Part shown: piece after piece, positions 19,001-24,412 of the stretch | Position numbering within the stretch: the stretch's first letter is position 1 | Layout: each line of letters opens with the position of its first letter | Made by a program: the position numbers and the translations under genes | NCBI GenBank assembly: GCA_001839685.1 | Contig: MLAK01001055.1 | Location: forward strand, 9,129-36,472 | From: Tritrichomonas foetus | Lineage: Eukaryota; Parabasalia; Tritrichomonadida; Tritrichomonadidae | Direction: 5' to 3' | DNA length: 27,344 nucleotides | The notes under the pieces: generated by a model | Told to the model about the DNA's origin: nothing | The model's database searches: none | The model's input: only the letters and a program-made list of their open reading frames with translations

Positions 19001-19026
19001 GCGAAAAAATTGGTAAGAATATTCAT
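10018..19026 (-). CDS. USO1-like: Giant Uso1/p115-like vesicle-tethering protein
   Basis: About 3002 residues from the chosen start. The first ~560 residues form an all-helical armadillo-like head. It resembles the p115/Uso1 head: it opens MNILTNFF (p115 opens MNFL), and the segment KDASLFCIECYLRKSQTTPD parallels the p115 region with a conserved Cys-x-x-Cys-Phe/Tyr-Leu core. The rest, from about residue 565 nearly to the end, is E/Q/N/K/L-rich heptad coiled coil. p115/Uso1 are Golgi tethers that capture COPI/COPII vesicles with Rab1 and SNAREs; human p115 is under 1000 and yeast Uso1 about 1800 residues, so this is far longer. The frame extends 23 codons upstream to an ATG at 19095; I prefer the ATG at 19026 because it restores the family N-terminus. 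The tail contains a repeated ~53-residue unit. Alternative: a giant golgin or kinetoplastid-like filament protein, but the head argues for p115. Confidence 0.8.
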   Translation of the reverse strand: MNILTNFFAPPPEKTDEEFIEEKILDISEGKKVAESVQSLVPLSKQFSELIGVKATPYLIPILNDSIRDEIVIDSTLQILTEIISGNTNSSSSNADYIINIDNSVSNILQCLSVQKLNIRIQALKLLSLLVKYQLVNVQKAFLSDSRSQTYLLDLSKDSSDIIQTQFFYFVPQFVQGNPDIQQIFFFYIVDFISPKMLDNYKLYVPVIHSLLLNNNQTQSNFVLMNHLSNLLNAVKDGDDKTIDFLFMLFSSNAASKFRNHILGSGLFQPVVSQAKTLCDKRPQFLKLLGYFIRGDADLCGQLSEGSPSTLEIVLKTAISSPNQEEKDASLFCIECYLRKSQTTPDSLAKAICQTMGLETSAILAGFETRTNEVSSLLSIACNCLIACHDTLLIFFNESLPGVDKPFLTQTIEIITKTSNATSNMTSAVLIYAFQFVSAAMWESTTTTTHFLTSLTNSQHSKFQNGLIFILSLCLDDTPINTRRMAALVILEMLLFKDKKEPIFDELILTIQTGQVKISDLTNTINDYSRDLIGDEQTIWSEFAQEVIRVINKNSEDLLSGEAVHSDSSQIAALKKELENAMNEKREHELQNQHFLQIQSEKDESISILQKENEELKETIVAYENVLDEKDKTIEDLLKENELLKGSECETSSNLASQNEQKTALSETIVPQMNNSEQQQIHQGNENNELQEEYDRLLEEYERNDSELRDQISELQVKYDELKEQNELLNQDNEAFLAEIDKISELQTQYEQIKKQNELLNQDNEAFIAEMEKMSEQKEKLENELYEKENKIIQLSQQKDSNHIKDELDKNDSEYQKEIEMLKNQIKGMEEEFDRTKNELKEKEDQIIELSQIHNQPQNQDDNEITRINLEKQKIIEELTSHIQEIENELNEKEILIDELYKNQKQPDNEILLSNNNDSEYLKEIEDLKNRIQEIESELEKTENELIAEAESNDQLKEKIEKKKAKIQDLKLSQEKEIQAIQQELINTKEAMESERNSFNDQLSSLIMQMQEDQMTNMNLLNEEKMGNNKLVNELMKKDSELEKALREIKNLKEQSIEQTNDNLSNEITVLKYNLDRKTKELDQIQESRNKDKEEIERLLEQLTQKENELNEITENVNNVSIKELNEQNALEISNLEKNYQEQIQNLQNKIKELSQNLNESSENYLNIKTEKEKFLNDLSQIQNEIHQKDELLFNSNEINKQLETEIEQLKEKINKKNLENDELLKRINENASTMNDEKATLNDELEILKIQHSESIENLNNQINKYHNEVNELTSINQSLNEKIELIESQLLEANSIQEKVTIELASEKETNSRLLQESNLIKEQYKELVESAEQNKEFINKKDNRIKELENLIENLNTSSQNESENEVMKLKILLSEKDTTIESHKERLKEVATKCKAKISSLDNERKKLTESNNELKQNLVEISDKINTFDNERQEMLNQIQNHLNEKATFEQEKKQLIDKIDELNDKLLDGQDKIEELEQIIRLNKDLANETTSNNSIEKEKMITEINHKEELIKELQDKIKNYEEKCSNALEDKDKSDANLSELMIQLENLNEKLIRQNNEIDELKCFQEKVDILEQEITEKDNELSSLEEEKTNEINEITDQFMQEIENLKSEKEKQDNREKELQNQNQTLEEEKSNLLLQLTEIQEHKNNETQEQQKIISDLENEIQNLKLEREQIEKDLENKLKTVKEEKNELLTKINTIESQKENENQEQQEIISEYELEIANLKIENERLEKIEKEYQQLQNKIASLEEEKSNILRQIQLLETQKVEENQKTNDSVSKLEEELKTLKEKHETLQQDNSSLEEEKSKLYAQIENIIQEKNDESQTLQDIISDGEKEIETIKLEKEELQTNYQSLEEEKSNLLIQLEELREQMNSFEESKMNEINEITDQFMNEIETLKLEKDDLQTNYQSLEEEKSNLLEKIKNEKTEYQELLNKYRDVEAEKDQIWEKFTIAENQKNYESQAQQSKILEYQTTIENLKSEKAQLETISNKYHELEDKFTSLEKEKSELFDQIKGIQQQKDQEKLEQQNAMNEYENSVETLKSRIEILEKEYLDLQNSYDSLNKENSNLLEQMNQIDYQNSCKNEEHKNVVSKYESQIETLKLEKDDLQTNYQSLEEEKSNLLEKIHQIESQKEEENQEQNEIISKYETEISNLQLKQEQFEKEQTENAIKYEEMKSENTKLLENVKTLENLQEKLQEKLEATQSNSEETHQQIISKYEAELSSLRTIETNFSNLTEEHGQLQLQFNSLHQEKESIQSQYYELKSKYQQLTEEKDNLQAKNEFDNSQNMIEIQKLQNLVREYENKLNLLQSEKETLENTVNEFDSLQNNLQINYQSLEAERTNLLSQIDQINSQKNEENQKHHETVSKLETTIETLKNETFKLEKLNDTIHDLQNQNQILNKEKSNLLSQIENFKIENQKIKSMEKLFESEKQKLSEKIETLIKHHTDENQENQKIISNYHIQVENLKSHIERHQSVFSLLHTENSNLIQQIENLKLQNDNQIKEHQQIIQSYENSKDFLENENKLLKDQNSNLNQNINNMNDIIENYKNKIQTELENNNELSQNSLKQKQDLLDLNSQISTLTSDVNDLKQQLTRKIEKIEKLQNNNKNKALEVTKHQNEVLRLTHENSIIKQKLEESEKKRNSLELNVSELKTSGISNSLHIIENMNAKTQELRQKLAEYETEILEAQDQMNELKKENDQQQIEIAKQKQEIEHLKAIIKSNNEIISSQQNENQQAEEFQELTLKFESQNVLIQSLQNKISYLQTQIQPNAGFHPNNELNDQFNLKRSDELNELTREIQKKQNELNSLNEKINEQQIVWNDLNNTKNHSQHQILISQLQETIQKKNTEIQRITNDNQIIIDSFKAQVEHLTKENQILKQTSPSSLNTNTSTNNSVNVSQTMTEKKYQKVKEALLAHMKKNDDYHKLVKALNRENKNFRQEIEQLNKEIENLNESNEKAQGKLHAALRLIGELWTKNQALVRKPNDSLLNVQ
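12629..12705 (-). repeat. 77-bp DNA repeat, copy 1
   Basis: Identical over 77 bp to 13241-13317, 612 bp (204 codons) away. It encodes the LEKDDLQTNYQSLEEEKSNL segment. Identity at third codon positions points to recent duplication or gene conversion. Confidence 0.9.
13241..13317 (-). repeat. 77-bp DNA repeat, copy 2
   Basis: Exact match to 12629-12705 and in the same reading frame. A third, slightly diverged copy begins at 13415. Confidence 0.9.
13415..13489 (-). repeat. Diverged third copy of the 77-bp repeat
   Basis: The first 47 bp (13415-13461) are identical to the other copies; about five mismatches follow. It encodes the LEKEELQTNYQSLEEEKSNL variant. Confidence 0.85.
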
Positions 19027-19184
19027 TTTTATGTTCATGATTAACTTTTTAATAGCATAATGTTCAAAATATATAAAAATACTAGAGGAATTCATTGAAA
19101 AAGTTCATTCAAATTGAATAAAAATCTATTCAAATTAACGTCTTCCTTGTTCGACCAAATATAATCATTTGTTTCAATGTATAT

Positions 19185-19190
19185 ATGGTC
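19185..19190 (-). promoter_or_regulatory. Candidate upstream element GACCATAT (giant tether)
   Basis: In coding orientation the site reads ATAAGACCATATATACATTG, 159 bp before the preferred start (90 bp before the longer one). It fits the shared RCCATWT pattern. Confidence 0.25.
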
Positions 19191-19334
19191 TTATATAAGG
19201 AATTTTCAATCCATTTTTGGTCAATATGTTCTGAAATTAATGGTAAGATCACAATCAAAAATCACAGAAAAAGAAAAAGAAAATAAAGAAACATAAAGCT
19301 AGCATGTGATTTATATATATATAACACTACAGAT

Positions 19335-20351
19335 TTATTCATTTCTAACATCATCAAAGTAAGGATGATTGAGAGCCTCTTCTGCGGTGATTCTTTCCAT
19401 ATGGTCGTATCTGAGACATTTTGAAATTAGGTCAATGGCTTCTGGTGTAGCAAGTTCTTCGTTTAATTTATTGATGAAACTTGACCATTTCTTTCCACGA
19501 CTTTTTGAGATTTGTTTCTCCATTTTGGATGGAATATCAATTCCATACTTTTCTAAGTAATCATAAAAGTCGTCTGTTCCTAAAACAGCGGTTATTTTAT
19601 TGACCATATCGAAATCATCATTTCCTTTGAAGAATGGCATTTTATGGAAAATAATGCCAGCCATCGTCACTCCAAAGCCCCAAATGTCAACAGAATAATC
19701 ATAAAATTGATAATCAACAAGCAACTCAATCGCTTTGAAATGGCGCGATGCAACGTGAATATTATATCTGGCACCAGGATGGTAAAATTCGGCCAGTCCC
19801 CAATCAATCAATTGCAGTGATTTTGTATTTCTATCATACATGATATTTTGCGGTTTTATGTCGCGATGCATAATTCCATGCGAATGTGAAAATTGTAAAG
19901 CCCGCATCAGCTGATATAAATAAAACTTAACTTCTCTATTTGTGAAGGTCTGAAGTAAGGTCTGATAGTCGCAATTTGGCGCATAATCAAAAACGAATGT
20001 CAATTGTTGAGAATCTGGATTTTGAATGATTCTTTGAAGGTTTACAACATTTGGACCGCCTTTTAAGATGAACAAAATCTTCGCTTCTCGATTATATTTC
20101 ATTGGACGAACTGGCTTCATCACCTTTAAGGCAACTTTTTCTTTTCCTCTATAACCGATGAAAACGTCGCTATATTTGCCTGTTCCAATCCATTCGCCGA
20201 TTTCAAGGTCGCCCGGAGAGCTGATTGGGAGATCCCAATTTTCGCAATCGTACCAATCGCTTCCAAGTTTCTGGTTGGCATCTTTATATACACGAGATAC
20301 AGTTTCGATTTTGTATTCTGGATTATCACGCTGGATCGCCCTTCCACGCAT
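19335..20351 (-). CDS. CKA1-like: CK2 alpha-like protein kinase
   Basis: A 338-residue kinase of normal CK2 alpha length. Gly-loop GTGKYSDVF (56-64), ATP lysine Lys76, HRDIKPQN (162-169) and the CK2-specific DWG (183-185, instead of DFG) are present. The block LAEFYHPG (186-193) and the LLVDYQFYDYSVDIWGFG region (210-227) are CK2 hallmarks. CK2 alpha phosphorylates Ser/Thr in acidic context in nucleus and cytosol. Differences from the usual enzyme: the lysine cluster after the VAIK strand (KKKKIKRE in animals) is RPMKYNRE here, the P+1 loop Arg191 equivalent is His199, and the APE-like GPE motif reads AIE (207-209). Substrate choice or beta-subunit binding may therefore differ. No kinase-dead change is seen. 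TAA at 19335-19337 overlaps an AATAAA string. Confidence 0.92.
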   Translation of the reverse strand: MRGRAIQRDNPEYKIETVSRVYKDANQKLGSDWYDCENWDLPISSPGDLEIGEWIGTGKYSDVFIGYRGKEKVALKVMKPVRPMKYNREAKILFILKGGPNVVNLQRIIQNPDSQQLTFVFDYAPNCDYQTLLQTFTNREVKFYLYQLMRALQFSHSHGIMHRDIKPQNIMYDRNTKSLQLIDWGLAEFYHPGARYNIHVASRHFKAIELLVDYQFYDYSVDIWGFGVTMAGIIFHKMPFFKGNDDFDMVNKITAVLGTDDFYDYLEKYGIDIPSKMEKQISKSRGKKWSSFINKLNEELATPEAIDLISKCLRYDHMERITAEEALNHPYFDDVRNE

Positions 20352-20705
20352 ATAAAAAAGTAATAAATAATTGAATGGTTTTTTGTTTCAAATCCATCAA
20401 TTTATCACTAAACGTCCACACATGCTCTCAAATTTAGATTATTTCTGTAGGTAACGAATAAATTCTGTCCGAATGTATTTGCATAAGTTTTACTTCTTTC
20501 ATTCGTCTGTCAATGTGAAATGAACAAAGAAAATAAGAGAAATGAAGTTGCAAATTTGTAGTTTGCGCCTGCGGAAGCGAGAAAGAAATTGTTCGAAAAG
20601 TTAATTTTTCAACATTTATATGGTCATGAATTCTGAGAAAAGACCAGATAAATACTGAATATAAAAAAATGGTTGATAACGATTATTTAGTTTTTCGAGA
20701 AAAAT
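20352..20705. promoter_or_regulatory. Divergent promoter region between CK2-like and nucleoplasmin-like genes
   Basis: This 354-bp spacer drives two genes in opposite directions. Two similar elements point outward: GACCATATAAATG on the minus strand (20620-20625 core) and GACCAGATAAATAC on the plus strand (20642-20655). TAACGAT at 20677-20683, 23 bp before the plus-strand ATG, matches the trichomonad Myb recognition element type. TTTTTC-GA-GAAAAA (20691-20704) is an inverted repeat touching the start codon. The motif matches are seen; promoter activity is inferred. Confidence 0.4.
20620..20625 (-). promoter_or_regulatory. Candidate upstream element GACCATAT (CK2-like gene)
   Basis: In CK2 orientation the site reads TTCATGACCATATAAATGTT, about 269 bp before the ATG, at the far side of the divergent spacer. 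It could serve either gene. Confidence 0.22.
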
Positions 20706-21092
20706 ATGCAACTTCCAGATGAATTTACTTCATTTTGGTCTGCTATTGTAAATCCATTAGTCCACTGTCGTGTATCTGTTCCTGAAGGAACAACTTGTTT
20801 CTTAACAAATTGTTGCGTGGATCAAGAATACGAATTGAGACCTGAATCTGGACGAGTGACTTTATTTGCCAAAGTCAATAATGGAGAAGGAGTTGCTATT
20901 GTTCCGTTTCTTTTGAACAGTTTTGAAAGCACAAATATTGATCTTCAATTTCTTGAAGGCTCAGAAATAATCTTTTGGACAACTGGTGTTGATATTCCAA
21001 TACATGTGAGTGGCTATCTAAACGGTGACTTTGTTGTCAACGTTAGTGAATTATCACGCTCAGATTCTCCAATTGTCACACAAAGTGAGTAA
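20706..21092 (+). CDS. Stand-alone nucleoplasmin-like (NPL) domain protein
   Basis: A 128-residue protein consisting almost entirely of one small beta-rich domain. Residues 9-26 (SFWSAIVNPLVHCRVSVP) match the Phe-Trp-G-x-x-V-x-P-G start of the nucleoplasmin-like fold found at the N-terminus of FKBP39/Fpr4 and plant HD2 proteins. RVTLFAKV (50-57) and the IDLQFLEGSEIIFWTTG stretch (78-94) fit its later strands. In those relatives the domain makes pentamers that bind histones. Here the acidic tail and the FKBP catalytic domain are missing; the last residues are only SELSRSDSPIVTQSE. No splice signals suggest a longer form. Likely a nuclear histone chaperone or scaffold, assigned by pattern only. 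Confidence 0.72.
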   Translation: MQLPDEFTSFWSAIVNPLVHCRVSVPEGTTCFLTNCCVDQEYELRPESGRVTLFAKVNNGEGVAIVPFLLNSFESTNIDLQFLEGSEIIFWTTGVDIPIHVSGYLNGDFVVNVSELSRSDSPIVTQSE

Positions 21093-21313
21093 TTTTAGAA
21101 AAGCATACATATTACTTGTAAATATTGTTTGTAAACACAATTTTACTTTCTTTCTTTTAGTTTTTCTTTGTTACAAAAATAAAATTAGAATAAAAAAATC
21201 AAAAAATTAATCCAATTTATATTTTATTAATTTATATCATTTAAAATTAATAGTTCTAATAGAGTCGATTAATAGAATCAATTATTATTATTCAATTATT
21301 GAAATTACTTCAA

Positions 21314-22312
21314 TTAATCTTTCTTTTTCTTTCTGTCGTTTGTCTCCTTAATTTCAGTTTTTGGTTTCTTATGTTTGAAAATTTCATCACTTGATCTGTC
21401 AACCGCCTTCACTTTCATATGATTGGCCATAATTAATTGTGCCTTTAAAGTACATGTTTCGATATCTCCTTTTCCTTCATTTCCCATTGTGATTGAAGGT
21501 AAAGCGTCAACTTCGATAATTGAAAACGGTGGCATCGAAACTAATCCCCAGATATATTCAACGATACTATTTGTTGTCCATGCGTAAGTATTCCATCCCT
21601 TTGGGACAAGTGGCTGCCAGTATCTAATGCAGAACGGCTGAACTTTGTAAGGCGTGAGGAAAGCGCCACGATGGAATTTTAATAAAACATCACCATTATT
21701 TAATGTTCCTTCAGGGAAAATTAAAACAGGTGGACGATTGAAGTTATCGGCATGATCAATTATTTGTTGTGAAACGCCGGTGGATTTTGAACGATCAACA
21801 AAAATTGGATCAACACATTCAAGAATTGGCATGTAAAGTTTTTTTTGTGAAAGTTCAGCTTTCATCACGCTTGTGATGTATCTGATGCAAACAATGACAA
21901 AAGGATCATGGAGAGCCGTATGATTGGCAATTACAATACGTGCTTCAGGATCGACTTTTCCATTCAATTTAATATGAATATGACCAAACGCAAAGAACAG
22001 GAATCTGAACGCAACTGATGCAATATCCGTGCAAAACTTTTTGCCGAAATCTGCTGGCGCGTTAATAACGTGTAAAAAGCCTCGAATTATATATATCAGC
22101 GAGATGGTGATTAAAGTCATGAAAAGCGAAAATGCAACTCTAATTGGTCCAAGAAAGACAATGAAGCAAACAATTTGGAAAACGCGGTGATACCATTTGA
22201 ATGGTCGGGGTTGCCATGCGTCGGCGAATTCTTCATCGCTGATTGAAGAGAGCTCTGTCTGGTTGGAATATCGTTCGTCAATCGAAGGAACACAAGAAGA
22301 GAAGGAACTCAT
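21314..22312 (-). CDS. PlsC-family lysophospholipid acyltransferase (LPCAT/GPAT3-4-like), ER type
   Basis: A 332-residue membrane acyltransferase. Hydrophobic segments at about 42-82 form a membrane hairpin and another lies near 97-111. The four PlsC motifs are present: NHTALHD (130-136, catalytic His131 and Asp136), FVDR (171-174), FPEGTLNNG (199-207) and VQPFCIRY (224-231). It would transfer an acyl group from acyl-CoA to a lysophospholipid or glycerol-3-phosphate. The overall layout (N-terminal hairpin, NHTALHDPF) fits LPCAT1/2 or GPAT3/4 better than AGPAT. EF-hands of LPCAT1/2 are absent. The C-terminus is highly basic and ends KKKD, a di-lysine KKXX signal for ER retrieval. Substrate cannot be decided from sequence alone. 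Confidence 0.87.
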   Translation of the reverse strand: MSSFSSCVPSIDERYSNQTELSSISDEEFADAWQPRPFKWYHRVFQIVCFIVFLGPIRVAFSLFMTLITISLIYIIRGFLHVINAPADFGKKFCTDIASVAFRFLFFAFGHIHIKLNGKVDPEARIVIANHTALHDPFVIVCIRYITSVMKAELSQKKLYMPILECVDPIFVDRSKSTGVSQQIIDHADNFNRPPVLIFPEGTLNNGDVLLKFHRGAFLTPYKVQPFCIRYWQPLVPKGWNTYAWTTNSIVEYIWGLVSMPPFSIIEVDALPSITMGNEGKGDIETCTLKAQLIMANHMKVKAVDRSSDEIFKHKKPKTEIKETNDRKKKKD

Positions 22313-22429
22313 TTAAAATAACAAATCCGAATTGAAAATGAATGCCGATGAAAGAAATTTTCAAAGGATTATACTTACGATCAAAAATTGTGAATGAATA
22401 GAATTACTGGTTAACTTTTAAATGAATAA

Positions 22430-22435
22430 ATGGTC
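22430..22435 (-). promoter_or_regulatory. Candidate upstream element GACCATTT (acyltransferase gene)
   Basis: In coding orientation the site reads ATAATGACCATTTATTCATT, 118 bp before the ATG. It is one of the best matches to the shared RCCATWT pattern. Confidence 0.27.
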
Positions 22436-22729
22436 ATTATTTCAAAAATTGAATTTGCAGACTTATGAAAAAAATTGAATTAATTTCACAGAATATGAGT
22501 GGATTTTGCTCAATATTATCGTTGATCATCGAGTTTCTGTAGAAAGTTCTTTGAATATATATTAAACAAATTTTTGTGGAAAAAATGTTTTCCTAAACGT
22601 ACCCATCATAACCCGTTTAATTTTTCTGAGACACTTTATTTTTGTGAAAAAGTTCTTATGCCTGGAATAAAATATCAGAAAACTATTTTCCAATTATTCA
22701 AAATCTGATCACCAATCTATTTTCATTTT

Positions 22730-22752
22730 GCCTTTCATGATGAATGAAAGGC
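22730..22752. promoter_or_regulatory. 9-bp inverted repeat just upstream of the propeller gene
   Basis: GCCTTTCAT (22730-22738) and ATGAAAGGC (22744-22752) are perfect inverted copies around GATGA, ending 29 bp before the ATG at 22782. Position and symmetry suit a dimeric protein-binding site or a 5'-UTR hairpin. No other gene here has it. Confidence 0.45.
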
Positions 22753-22781
22753 TGTTTACAATTTATTAAGCATTTGGATAA

Positions 22782-24032
22782 ATGATTAGTTTTGTTCCTG
22801 CATCATCTTTGGAAAAAAGGACAACTGATTCATTGGAATCCAGGCAAATAGCCAGCAACGATACCGCTAACCTCGATCAATCTCGAACCTTCAGAAAAGA
22901 CGCCTACTATTTCCACCCAAAAGAGATGCTAATTTCGCATATTAAATGCTATAAGGACGCTTCCCTGTGGAAGGAAATCCATCGCCTGCCAGATAATTCG
23001 CACAAAGCAGTTTTGAAAATCTCAACAATCGACGAAATTTACATTACAGCTAATCACTACATCATTAGCAGCGACAGCGGACTTTGTGCGGCCTATCGGA
23101 AAAATTTCGAATTTGACGGTTATATCAATGAGCGAAATGGCGAGCTGGTAAAATCAGCGTATTATAATTCGATTGATGATGAAGTAATTAAAGTCAGCAT
23201 CCTTTCAAACGATGATTATTCAGAGCTTCGCTGCTTCAAAATAAGTAAAAATGACGTCTCAAAAAGTTCACCAGTTTTTGACCAGTATCAACTGAAATAT
23301 CCAGGATTCATTGAATTTGATGCCGTTAATAATTTAGCACTTGTTTTGGAGGGAAGAACAAAGAAATATCACATCATTTCGTTAAGTAACTATAAGAAGT
23401 TTTTCACTATCGAAGGGTCTGATATTCTTGACGTGAAAATGACTCCGGATGTGGTAATTGCGTTGAGGAGGTGTTTGGAGGATCGAGTAAAGTTTGAACT
23501 CTATCGGCTTGATGGAACAATTGAAAAAATAGAGATGTTTATTAAGCCCAAGCATCCAATCGAGTTTTTTGATTGTTTAGGCATATCCTTCATATTGAAA
23601 CAATCAAGATGTAACATGAAAATATACAACATAGGGACACACCAGTGCAAAGAAATTTCAGGAACTGCAAACATACCTTCAAGCCATTTTAGTTTTCTTT
23701 ACACAGCGAAAAAAATCGCAATTTTCCGAAAAGCAACTTTCTATTTTTTTACTTTTCAAGGAGACTTCCTCTTTACAATGCAAAACAAGAGGGAAATTCA
23801 AAATTGTCCTCTTGCTGTATCAAAAAATCAAAAATTCATGATTTGTGTCTCAATCGTTGGATTTGACTACTTTATTGCTGTCTTCTCACTTGACGATGGA
23901 AGATGCCTGGTTCAAAAAAAGATACCACCTTCGAAGAATAATGGATACAAAATTTCGTCTATTGCTTTCGATGAAACTTCAAACGTACTGATTACTGGTG
24001 ATCAGGGGGGTAAGGTGTCTTTCTACATATAA
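22782..24032 (+). CDS. WD40-like beta-propeller protein of a conserved eukaryotic family, function unknown
   Basis: A 416-residue protein built of short beta strands with weak WD40-like repeats and no membrane segment. Segments match a plant 'transducin/WD40-like' family as I remember it: FEFDGYINERNGELVKSAYY (109-128), YPGFIEFDAVN near 173-183, the PSSHFSFLY and FTFQGDFLF stretches (about 297-330), and a C-terminal GDQGGKVSFYI (406-416) where the relatives have a G-x-x-x-G-x-V-x-x-W ending. The first 40 residues are Ser/Thr/Asp-rich and probably disordered. The family has no assigned biochemical role that I know; propellers usually act as scaffolds. It is transcribed away from the acyltransferase and converges on the pseudokinase gene. 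Confidence 0.75.
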   Translation: MISFVPASSLEKRTTDSLESRQIASNDTANLDQSRTFRKDAYYFHPKEMLISHIKCYKDASLWKEIHRLPDNSHKAVLKISTIDEIYITANHYIISSDSGLCAAYRKNFEFDGYINERNGELVKSAYYNSIDDEVIKVSILSNDDYSELRCFKISKNDVSKSSPVFDQYQLKYPGFIEFDAVNNLALVLEGRTKKYHIISLSNYKKFFTIEGSDILDVKMTPDVVIALRRCLEDRVKFELYRLDGTIEKIEMFIKPKHPIEFFDCLGISFILKQSRCNMKIYNIGTHQCKEISGTANIPSSHFSFLYTAKKIAIFRKATFYFFTFQGDFLFTMQNKREIQNCPLAVSKNQKFMICVSIVGFDYFIAVFSLDDGRCLVQKKIPPSKNNGYKISSIAFDETSNVLITGDQGGKVSFYI

Positions 24033-24412
24033 ATATTTTTTATTTTTCTTTTTTTCATTAATTCATTTGATAAATACTTCCTGATTAATCTGTTTTATTT
24101 TTTTAAATATTCTCCTGATGCAAAATATAACCAAATATGTATATGTTAAATAGAGTCACTTTATTTTAACGAATGAATGATTTAACACTTTGAGTTATTC
24201 AATGAGCTGCTAAATACCGCATTGGTTGATGATGAGTTATTATGATATAATTTCCTATAATTCTTCAGATAAAAAAATCTCAATATGAGAAGCTGATAAA
24301 TAGAAGGAAACAAAAATAAAATTCTAATATCAAAGTAAAGATTATAACGAACATTTACTATAATAATAACATGATATCTATATATTAATTCTAAAAGAAC
24401 AAAAATAAAATT
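24033..24412. other. Convergent 3' spacer
   Basis: 380 bp between two gene ends facing each other. A 15-bp direct repeat AACAAAAATAAAATT occurs at 24309-24323 and 24398-24412, the latter touching the stop of the pseudokinase gene. Otherwise only AT-rich sequence is seen. Confidence 0.5.

Larger units (their letters stand above)
22313..22781. other. Divergent spacer between acyltransferase and propeller genes
   Basis: 469 bp without a gene. It contains GACCATTTATTCATT (minus strand, core 22430-22435), TATCGTT at 22517-22523 (reverse Myb-type site), and a strong 9-bp inverted repeat at 22730-22752 close to the plus-strand start. Confidence 0.5.
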
